Below, in pieces: positions 57,106-64,000 of a stretch of DNA of 64,000 nt. The position numbers and the translations under genes were made by a program. How positions within the stretch are numbered: position 1 is the stretch's first letter; every line of letters starts with the position of its first letter. The notes under the pieces are model-generated. The model saw only the letters and a list, made by a program, of their open reading frames with translations, was not told where the DNA came from and made no database searches. The DNA is from Planctomycetales bacterium (lineage in GTDB: Bacteria; Planctomycetota; Planctomycetia; Isosphaerales; Isosphaeraceae), in the NCBI GenBank assembly GCA_027452145.1, contig DAIDHB010000096.1:24925-88924 (forward strand). Reading direction: 5' to 3'.

Positions 57106-58596
57106 TCACGCCAGCGTCTCGGTCCGCACCGAGCGGAGCCACGAGACGAGGGGTCTCGGGGCGAGGTCGGTGCCCACCAGTCCGCCGTGCGGGTAGGTGT
57201 GGGGCTGGGAATCGGCCGCCTGGAGCCAGGTCACCGAGCGGACGAACGGCTTGGCGATCGCGAGCGCCAGCCAGCGCGAGGCCCAGCTCCCCTGGAGGTT
57301 CGGATCGGGCGGCCCGGGCCACTGGGCCGTCTCGACGCGAATCCCCGGCTCGGCGGCCGGGTCCGGCCCCGACCCGGCCGGCATGACCATCCACAGGTGG
57401 AGCGGTACGTTCAGCAGCGAGTACAGGTCGAGCAATCGGGAGAACTCGAACAGGTCGCGCATGTGGCTGCCGGGGGCCGAGTAGCCCGGAGCGATCTCCA
57501 GGGCGATGCCCGAGATCCCCAGCTCGGCGCGGAGCAGATAGTCGCAGAGGTGCAGGGGGCCGAGCTGGAAGTGGCTGCTGCCCATCCATTCGCCCCACGG
57601 CCGGTCGACGCCGATGGTCACCTGCGCCGAGGGATCCGCCTGGCGGGCGATCTGCACGGCCCTCGCGGCGATCCGCACCTGCTCCTCCTCGTTGAGCCCG
57701 AGGATCTCGCCGCCGGCCGTGCGGTGCACCACGTGCCAGAGGGGCACCTTCCCCTTGAACCGCGTGACGGCCTGGCGGACGTAATCCGCGACGAGCCCGC
57801 TGATGGTCTCGAAGTCTCCCTCCCAGAGCCAGAGCCAGTCGGGCATGGCCCCCTTGCGGAACTCGATCAGCGGGCCGGCCTCGATCGCCAGCCGGTGCTT
57901 CCTCGCCCAGGCGAGCTGGGCCTCGAGGATGTCCCAGCGGTACTGGCCCTCGTTGGGGGCGACCTGCCGCCACGAGACGCCGGCCTGGCAGGCGTTGAAG
58001 GTCCGGGCCCATTCGACCGACGGCGGCAGGGCCTGGGGATCGCCGGTCTGCATGAAGGCCAGGTGGGTCGGCAACCGGGACGTGCCGGACAGCCGGCTCT
58101 GGAACACCTGGTTGGTGTACGCCTTCATCAACTGGTCGCCGGCGCCTGTGGCGAGGCGGACGGCCTCGCGGGCGGCGGCGAGACTGGCCTCGGGCTGGTC
58201 GCCCGACGTGGCGGCCCCGATGAACGCACGCTGGGCCTGCTCGAGTGCGGCCTGGAGCTCCGGAGTCGTGCGCAATCCCATCTGGACCCAGTCGGCGAGC
58301 TGGTTGCGGACGTCGTTGAGCTTGCCGCGAGCCAGCTCGACCGCCAGGACGTAGGCCGACGGCCGTTCGGCAAGGGTCGCCGTGCCCACCATCAGGGTGC
58401 CGTGACCGGCGACCGGCCAGGGGACGAACAGCCGGCCGCTCTCGGTCGTCTCACGAAGGCACGACATCACGCCGTTGCGGATCTCGATCCCGACCCGGGC
58501 GGGGGTGCGGTCGAGGCCCGTCACGTACGCCTTGCGGTATTCCGGCGGAGCCTGGGCCGGGTCATTCGAGGGCAGGCGAAACTTCATGACCCCCAT
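57106..58596 (-). CDS. GH10-like (endo-xylanase fold) protein with unusual active site
   Basis: 496 aa. The C-terminal part (~195-490) follows a GH10 TIM barrel: FNACQAGVSWRQVAPNEGQYRWDILEAQLAWARKH, then GKVPLWHVVHRTAGGE near residue 290, where GH10 xylanases have W-D-V-V-N-E. Here the acid/base Glu position is occupied by His-Arg, so classical xylanase activity is doubtful. The nucleophile strand also reads GIALEIAPGY rather than the family's I-T-E-L-D. The N-terminal ~195 residues are unlike GH10 (EYRKAYVTGLDRTPARVGIEI; SAYVLAVELARGKLNDVRNQLADWVQMG) and may be a carbohydrate-binding or scaffold region. No signal peptide is seen. Divergent from the hydroxyacid dehydrogenase. The function is unknown; such proteins are often annotated endo-1,4-beta-xylanase in planctomycetes. 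Confidence 0.82.
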   Translation of the reverse strand: MGVMKFRLPSNDPAQAPPEYRKAYVTGLDRTPARVGIEIRNGVMSCLRETTESGRLFVPWPVAGHGTLMVGTATLAERPSAYVLAVELARGKLNDVRNQLADWVQMGLRTTPELQAALEQAQRAFIGAATSGDQPEASLAAAREAVRLATGAGDQLMKAYTNQVFQSRLSGTSRLPTHLAFMQTGDPQALPPSVEWARTFNACQAGVSWRQVAPNEGQYRWDILEAQLAWARKHRLAIEAGPLIEFRKGAMPDWLWLWEGDFETISGLVADYVRQAVTRFKGKVPLWHVVHRTAGGEILGLNEEEQVRIAARAVQIARQADPSAQVTIGVDRPWGEWMGSSHFQLGPLHLCDYLLRAELGISGIALEIAPGYSAPGSHMRDLFEFSRLLDLYSLLNVPLHLWMVMPAGSGPDPAAEPGIRVETAQWPGPPDPNLQGSWASRWLALAIAKPFVRSVTWLQAADSQPHTYPHGGLVGTDLAPRPLVSWLRSVRTETLA

Positions 58597-58901
58597 GGCG
58601 CGGTTCCCGGCTCGTCACTGGTTCTGGAGACACTGGCCATCGTCGGACTCCACCCGGCCCGACCCTGTCCCGTCGGTCCCTCGATCTCAGCCCGGAGGAT
58701 GGTGGAGGTGGCCTGCGGCCCGGCGGATCGACAGGCGACCGGCGGGCCAAGGTTGCCGAATCGGCCCGATGAGAATAAGTTGGGCGTTGGGACGACGCAA
58801 GCCGAAGGCGTCCGCCCGCCGGCCCCGGGAGCGGAGACGCTTCCCCGGTCGGTCCCAATTTCCCAGTTAACGATGATACCCTCCAGCCGGTTGAACTGAC
58901 C
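58597..58901. other. Divergent intergenic region
   Basis: 305 nt between GH10-like and hydroxyacid dehydrogenase starts. GC-rich, with an AT-richer section near 58855-58885 (CCCAATTTCCCAGTTAACGATG) that could carry the dehydrogenase promoter. Nothing further recognised. Confidence 0.4.
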
Positions 58902-59885
58902 ATGCCAAGCGTCCTGATTGGTCCGTATTTGCTCCGCAACGCTCCGGGGCGGTTCCGGGAGATCCTCACCGAGGCCGGTTTCGAGGTCATCGACCCGCAG
59001 GGCGGCCCGGCGCTCTCGCGCGACGAGTTGCTGCCCTACCTCCCGCGCATCGACGCCCTGGTCGCCGGCGGCGAACGGATGACCCCCGATCTGTTCGACC
59101 TGGCCCCCCGGTTGCGCGTGATCGCCCGAACCGGCGTCGGCTATGACCTGATCGACCTCGAGTCGGCCGCGAAGCACAGGGTCGCGGTGACGATCACCCC
59201 CGGGACCAATCAGGACAGCGTGGCCGAGCAGACCTTCGCGCTCATCCTGGCCCTGGCCCGGCGGATCGTGTCCAACGACCGCTTGATCCACGCCGGCGGC
59301 TGGGACCGGACGCTCGTCACGCCGGTCCGCGGCAAGACGCTCGGGCTGATCGGGATGGGGCGGATCGGCCGCGCGGTGGCGCTGCGGGCGAAGGCATTTC
59401 GCATGAACCTCGTCGCCTTCGACACGGTCGCCGACGCCGAATTCGACCGCCAGCACGGCATCCGCCGGGTCTCCCTCGATGAACTGGTCGCCACCTCGGA
59501 CTTCGTCAGCCTGCACCTGCCGCTCACCGAGAAGACCCGCGGCATGGTCAACCGCGACTTCCTCGCCCGCATGCCGCCGGGCTCCTACCTGATCAACACC
59601 TCGCGCGGCGGCCTGGTCGTCGAGGCCGACCTCCGCGATGCGCTGGATTCCGGCCACCTCGCCGGCGCCGGGCTCGACGTCCTCAACCACGAGCCGCCCG
59701 AGAAGGGGAATGTGCTCCTGGGGCTGCCCAACGTCGTCATCTGCCCCCACATCGCCGGGACCGACATCGAGTCGATGCGCGAGATGGCCGAGATGGCCTC
59801 CGCGACGATCGTCGACCTCTATCGCAACCGATGGCCCGGCGATCGCGTGGTCAACCAGGAGCTGCGCGATGGCTGGGCCTGGTAA
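58902..59885 (+). CDS. D-2-hydroxyacid dehydrogenase (phosphoglycerate dehydrogenase-like)
   Basis: A 327-aa NAD-dependent oxidoreductase. The nucleotide-binding loop is LGLIGMGRIGRAVALRAKAF (~147). Catalytic residues of the family: Arg in LINTSRGGLVVEADL (~235), Glu in GLDVLNHEPPE (~265) and His in CPHIAGTDIESM (~288). The NAD-binding Asp follows in NLVAFDT. It lacks the C-terminal ACT domain of long SerA types, so it is either a short-form phosphoglycerate dehydrogenase or another 2-hydroxyacid dehydrogenase. A peroxiredoxin-like gene starts 28 nt after its stop codon. The DUF1015 gene about 2.6 kb away on the other strand belongs to a family often found next to serA/serC, which slightly favours serine metabolism. 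Confidence 0.9.
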   Translation: MPSVLIGPYLLRNAPGRFREILTEAGFEVIDPQGGPALSRDELLPYLPRIDALVAGGERMTPDLFDLAPRLRVIARTGVGYDLIDLESAAKHRVAVTITPGTNQDSVAEQTFALILALARRIVSNDRLIHAGGWDRTLVTPVRGKTLGLIGMGRIGRAVALRAKAFRMNLVAFDTVADAEFDRQHGIRRVSLDELVATSDFVSLHLPLTEKTRGMVNRDFLARMPPGSYLINTSRGGLVVEADLRDALDSGHLAGAGLDVLNHEPPEKGNVLLGLPNVVICPHIAGTDIESMREMAEMASATIVDLYRNRWPGDRVVNQELRDGWAW

Positions 59886-59913
59886 GTCATCCGTATAAAG
59901 AGGAAGCACTCCC

Positions 59914-60474
<561 letters not shown>

Positions 60475-60498
60475 CGCGAACTTGTCCCAGGCGGCCGG

Positions 60499-62340
60499 TC
60501 AGCGGACCCGGACGTTCGAGCCGGCCGGAGCGGACGTTCCATTCGCCGTGCGATCCGGACGTCCGCCGGCCTTCCGCTTGCCGGTGCCTGGGCGGAAGGC
60601 CGGGTTCTGGACATAATTCGCGATGCCGCGGTAGTCGCGGCAGACGGTGACGTCCCAGGCCCCGACGACCACACCGCGCTCGCGGACCTCGATCCGCTCG
60701 ACCGGCTCCATGCGAGCGACGACCTGTTTGTGATACAGGAGCGTCGAGTAGCTCGGCGGCATGTTCGCGTCCTCGACCACCACGAGCGGCCGGCCGACGA
60801 ATGCCGCGGGATCGTTGCGCGGGTTGGGGTGCCAGAGGTCGTGCTGATTCACCGGGCGCGGGGACATGCCGAAGTTCCAGCTCAGGCAGTAGGTCTGCGG
60901 CTGGCCCGGCAGGTAGAACTCGAGGGTCGCGCTCAACGCGTAGGTCGGCGTCACGACGAATGGCGAGGCGCCCTCGGCGCTGAGCGCCTCGACCCGGCGC
61001 GCGACGGCGCGGGCAAGCTCCTGGTGGCCGCGCATCCGCGCCGTGACATCATAGATGCGCAGCGGCGCCGCCCATCGTTTCGTCGGCGCCGGAAGATGCC
61101 GAGCGATGAGCGGATAGAACCAGTCGGTGTGGTGGATCAGCACCACGCCGAGGACCGTGACGCACCAGGCCGCCGCGTAAACACTCGCGCGCCGGCCGCC
61201 CCGGGCGAGGATGTCCGACAGCCGCCATCCGATCAGCACGACGAGCGCGATGTAGCCGGGCGCCATCCAGTTGGCCTCGGTCTCGCCCAGCAGGCTGGCC
61301 GCCAGGCAGGCGCACCAGAGGACGCCCCAGAGCGACAGAAGGTAGAGAGCGCCGTCGCGATCGAGCCGCGGGCGATCGGCCGGCTCACGCCCGGACGCGA
61401 GCACGTCGCCGAACGCCCCTTTCAACGCGGCAACACCGGCGATCCACCAGATTCCTCCCAGCACGGCGGCCTCGCCGCCCAGGAAGCTGAGCACCGGCCA
61501 GAAGCTGCCCCAGGTCGCGCGATCCGAGAGCCCGACGCGATCGGCGAGCTGCCCCGCGCCAGCCCAGCCGTTCCGCGCGTTCCAGATCACGATCGGCCCC
61601 AGGCCCAGCCCGACGCAGAGTACGCTCATCGTCCAGAAGCCGGGGCGAAGGAGCTGGCGACGGTATCGGCCGCTCAGGAGCAGGAACAGCCCGATCGAGG
61701 CCGGGAACGCCAGCACCGAATACTTCGCCATCACCCCCAGCGCGGCGATTACCCCAGCCGCGATCCACGGAGCGAGCCTCGATCCCTCCGCCCGGAGCCC
61801 CCGGAGAGTCCACACCGCCGCCCAGGTCCACGAGCAGACAAGTGGCGTGTCGGAGGTGATCACGACGCCGCCGATCGCGAAGAGTGGGATGGCCGGCAGG
61901 AGCATCGTCGCCAGCCAGCCAGCGCGCCGCGACCCAGTGTTCAGCTCGGCCAGGCGAAAGACTCCCCATGCCGTGAGCCCGCCGAGCAACACCGCCGGCA
62001 GCCGCGCGGCCAGCATCAGTGAGCCCGTCAGCCCGAGGCTCAGCCCGCCGAAAACCTCGGTCGCCGCGCGGATCAGCCAGGCGATCAGCGGGCCGCGGGA
62101 ATAATAACCCCATGCCAGCCGGCGCGACCAGGTCCAGTACTCGGCCTCGTCGCCGCAGAAATCCCAGGTGCAGCCGACCGTCAGGAACAGGATCTGGAGG
62201 ACCATCACTGCGACGATCGCCGCGCCGGCCCAGCGGGCATAGGGGTCGGCGATCGAGCCGGCGGGAGGGCCGAGCCGTCGCATCGCATGGCGCACGCGGT
62301 TTTTCAGCTCCGTCACGTCCCGCTCGGCGAGCTCTGACAT
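60499..62340 (-). CDS. GT39/ArnT-like membrane glycosyltransferase
   Basis: A 613-aa polytopic protein of the dolichyl-phosphate-mannose/ArnT (GT39, PMT_2) superfamily. The first helix (WAGAAIVAVMVLQILFLTV) is followed by the periplasmic loop with the catalytic acidic motif GDEAEYWTWSRRLAWGYYSRGPLIAWLI (~75-100), whose DExxYW signature is typical of this superfamily. About ten further membrane helices follow, then a soluble C-terminal part (~440-613) with VVVEDANMPPSYSTLLYHKQ. It probably transfers a sugar from a polyprenyl-phosphate donor to a lipid or protein on the outer face of the membrane; donor and acceptor are unknown. It starts at ATG 62340 with GGAGG about 12 nt upstream and ends 24 nt from the thioredoxin-like gene's stop. 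Confidence 0.9.
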   Translation of the reverse strand: MSELAERDVTELKNRVRHAMRRLGPPAGSIADPYARWAGAAIVAVMVLQILFLTVGCTWDFCGDEAEYWTWSRRLAWGYYSRGPLIAWLIRAATEVFGGLSLGLTGSLMLAARLPAVLLGGLTAWGVFRLAELNTGSRRAGWLATMLLPAIPLFAIGGVVITSDTPLVCSWTWAAVWTLRGLRAEGSRLAPWIAAGVIAALGVMAKYSVLAFPASIGLFLLLSGRYRRQLLRPGFWTMSVLCVGLGLGPIVIWNARNGWAGAGQLADRVGLSDRATWGSFWPVLSFLGGEAAVLGGIWWIAGVAALKGAFGDVLASGREPADRPRLDRDGALYLLSLWGVLWCACLAASLLGETEANWMAPGYIALVVLIGWRLSDILARGGRRASVYAAAWCVTVLGVVLIHHTDWFYPLIARHLPAPTKRWAAPLRIYDVTARMRGHQELARAVARRVEALSAEGASPFVVTPTYALSATLEFYLPGQPQTYCLSWNFGMSPRPVNQHDLWHPNPRNDPAAFVGRPLVVVEDANMPPSYSTLLYHKQVVARMEPVERIEVRERGVVVGAWDVTVCRDYRGIANYVQNPAFRPGTGKRKAGGRPDRTANGTSAPAGSNVRVR

Positions 62341-62531
62341 CGGAGTCCGTCCCTCCCTGGCCTCCCGGCGCGCGGCAAACCCTCGCCGGCCGCGCCGCGA
62401 TCGTCGCCCTCCTCATCGGCCGTCGCGGCACGCGACTTTACCAAATCCACGGAATCGTCAAAGCCCGACAGGGGCTTCCATCGGTGCCGGCCGGACGCCC
62501 CGATCGGGTCGAGTAATCGGACCGGGGAGGC

Positions 62532-63854
62532 TTACCGCGGCTCGTGCGACGAATCGAGCCGGCGGAGGGGATTGAGCACCAGGCCCGTGAGCAGCTTCGG
62601 GTAGAAATAGGTGCTCTTGGGCGGCATCGTCTCGAGCCCCGAGGCGATCGCCTCGACGTGATCCATCCGCGCGGGCGGGACGAGGCAGGCGAGGTCGCAC
62701 TCGCGGGCGGCGGTGGCGTCGAGGACCTCCTTGACCAGATGCACATACCGGCAGCTCGGCTTGCCGAGCGGACGGAGGAGATTCTCGAGCACCAGAACGT
62801 GCAGGATGCTGACTCCCAGGCTTCGCCAGTCGGCGCTGTGCTCGGGGGCCAGGCGGTCCATGGCCTCGTCGGAGCGGAGCCGCGCGACCAGCCACTTGCC
62901 GTCGGCGACCGTGCCGAAGCCCAGCATGTCCTGATCGCCCCCGTCCTCGATCACCTTCCAGGCCGCACGACAACCCGACTCGCCCTCGCCGGACACTGTC
63001 ACCTCGAACTCGGGCGCCAGCCGCTCGGCGAGCGCCTCCGCCGTTAGGCCGGGTAACCCCGAGACCAGCCGGTGCGTCGGGAGGATCAGCAGGCCCGGGT
63101 CGCTCATGCCGACCAGCATCATCAGGCAGAAGTTCGCCGGGTCGTCCGGGTCGAGCGGGCCGGCCTGGGCACGCTCATCCCGATACTTCAGTCCGGTCTC
63201 GTAGCGATGGTGGCCATCGGCGATGAAGACGGGACGCCCGGCCATCAGCCCCCGGACGGCCGTATGCACCTTCTGGTCGTCCACAATCCAGAGGCGATTC
63301 TCAACGCCGAGGTGGTCCGTCGCCACCAGCGGCGTCCGGTCGCGCAGGCCCGCCTCGACGGCACGCAGGACCTCGCCGTCGGTATCGGGATAGAGCCCGA
63401 AGATCGGGCTGAGGTTGAAGCCCGTGGCGTGGTAGAGAGCCAATCGGTCGGCCTTGGGACCCGAGAGAGTCTGCTCGTGCGGGTAGATCTTCCCCTGGCC
63501 GAACGGTTCCAGCCGCACCCGCGCGAAGAACCCGCGCCGAGTGTGCATCGTCCCCTCGACCTCGAAGGTCTGGTGGTAGACATACAGCGAGGCGTGATCC
63601 TCCTCGCGGAGGACGCCCTGTCGCAGCCAGTCGCGGAGGAACCGCGCGGCGCGGGCGTACTTGCCCTGCGCCTCGGTATCGCCCGGCTCCTCGCGGTTCA
63701 GCTCCAGCCGGATGATGTTGTTCTCGCTGGCCCGGTAGAGCCGCTCCTGAAGCGCCGGGTCGATCACGTCGTACGGCGGCGCGACGACGTCGGAGAGCGC
63801 CCCGACCTTCGCCACGTCGTACCGTACTCCACGGAATGGAAGGATGTCTGGCAT
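62532..63854 (-). CDS. DUF1015 family protein
   Basis: A 440-aa cytosolic protein of the DUF1015 family. Hallmarks: LPFRGVRYD at the N-terminus, VVAPPYDVI (~24), GFFARVRLEPFGQGKIYPHEQTLSGPKADRL (~107-137), FIADGHHRYETGLKYRDER (~225) and LHVLVLENLLRP near the C-terminus. The function is unproven; in other bacteria the family is often next to serA/serC, and a dehydrogenase of that type is 2.6 kb away. Very unusual upstream region: directly before ATG 63854 on the coding strand are six A, preceded by a heptamer repeat array, so there is no Shine-Dalgarno and the leader consists of the repeat. Confidence 0.93.
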   Translation of the reverse strand: MPDILPFRGVRYDVAKVGALSDVVAPPYDVIDPALQERLYRASENNIIRLELNREEPGDTEAQGKYARAARFLRDWLRQGVLREEDHASLYVYHQTFEVEGTMHTRRGFFARVRLEPFGQGKIYPHEQTLSGPKADRLALYHATGFNLSPIFGLYPDTDGEVLRAVEAGLRDRTPLVATDHLGVENRLWIVDDQKVHTAVRGLMAGRPVFIADGHHRYETGLKYRDERAQAGPLDPDDPANFCLMMLVGMSDPGLLILPTHRLVSGLPGLTAEALAERLAPEFEVTVSGEGESGCRAAWKVIEDGGDQDMLGFGTVADGKWLVARLRSDEAMDRLAPEHSADWRSLGVSILHVLVLENLLRPLGKPSCRYVHLVKEVLDATAARECDLACLVPPARMDHVEAIASGLETMPPKSTYFYPKLLTGLVLNPLRRLDSSHEPR

Positions 63855-63860
63855 TTTTTT

Positions 63861-64000
63861 CAGTGGTCAGTGGTCAGTAGTAAGTGGTCAGTGGTCAGTG
63901 GTCAGTGGTCAGTGGTCAGTGGTCAGTGGTCAGTGGTCAGTGGTCAGTGGTCAGTGGTCAGTGGTCAGTGGTCAGTGGTCAGTGGTCAGTGGTCAGTGGT
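63861..64000. repeat. Tandem heptamer repeat array at window edge
   Basis: 20 consecutive units of CAGTGGT (period 7) fill 63861-64000 and reach the window edge. Units 1-2 and 5-20 are perfect, while units 3 and 4 (CAGTAGT, AAGTGGT) each have one change. It begins 6 nt from the start codon of the DUF1015 gene. Similar AGTGGTC repeats are, from memory, widespread in environmental bacterial genomes. Its true length is unknown. Confidence 0.95.

Noticed and set aside
63861..64000. CRISPR array
   Set aside because: Units are only 7 nt, contiguous and without spacers; this is a tandem repeat.

Overview
The window is about 64 kb of high-GC DNA that looks like a planctomycete of the Isosphaeraceae type. 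Supporting signs are a DUF1559 protein with a type IV pilin-like N-terminus, two PEP-CTERM sorted proteins, large membrane-anchored Ser/Thr kinases (one with TPR repeats and a DWG motif), a CRTAC1/ASPIC-UnbV secreted protein, a TAT-exported dimethylformamidase-like protein, and a GH10-like protein with a degenerate active site. This placement is an inference from gene content; no rRNA or tRNA gene was seen.

Left end (1-17483, minus strand): six co-directional genes. In transcription order they are a glycolate oxidase Fe-S subunit (glcF-like), a SAM methyltransferase, a small uncharacterised protein, and a three-gene polyunsaturated-fatty-acid (PUFA)/secondary-lipid synthase: pfaD-like enoyl reductase, pfaA-like KS-AT-ACPx3-KR-DH megasynthase, and a KS-CLF-AT-DH-DH megasynthase cut by the window edge. 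The ER, then KS-MAT-ACP-KR-DH, then KS-CLF-AT-DH-DH order resembles the myxobacterial pfa1-pfa2-pfa3 arrangement more than marine gammaproteobacterial pfaABCD. It is the most notable system here, and its product cannot be read from the sequence.

17484-32654: mostly exported or surface proteins (two PEP-CTERM proteins, a PQQ-type sugar dehydrogenase, a DUF1559 pilin-like protein, the CRTAC1/UnbV protein), mixed with a Cys/Met-metabolism PLP enzyme, a PP2C phosphatase, a fused M16 zinc peptidase and an uncharacterised acidic protein. A 29-nt-arm inverted repeat separates the convergent sugar dehydrogenase and PLP genes. An operator-like dyad lies just upstream of the first PEP-CTERM gene.

32875-41398: signalling. 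A 1034-aa kinase with TPRs, a secreted protein of unknown function, and a kinase followed 44 bp later by an FHA-GAF-PP2C(SpoIIE) phosphatase, which looks like a writer/eraser pair. 41543-53691: an FAD-dependent oxidoreductase tail-to-tail with mobA, two large exported proteins of unknown function flanking an apparently frameshifted membrane protein, the dimethylformamidase-like protein, and an ECF41 sigma factor translationally coupled to an amine-oxidase-like flavoprotein, with a candidate ECF41 promoter in front.

53854-57028 is the conserved ffh-rpsP-trmD-rplS operon (minus), lacking rimM and with tailed S16 and L19. The right end holds a GH10-like protein, a 2-hydroxyacid dehydrogenase, a peroxiredoxin-like protein, a GT39-type membrane glycosyltransferase and a DUF1015 protein whose 5' leader is a heptamer repeat running off the window edge.
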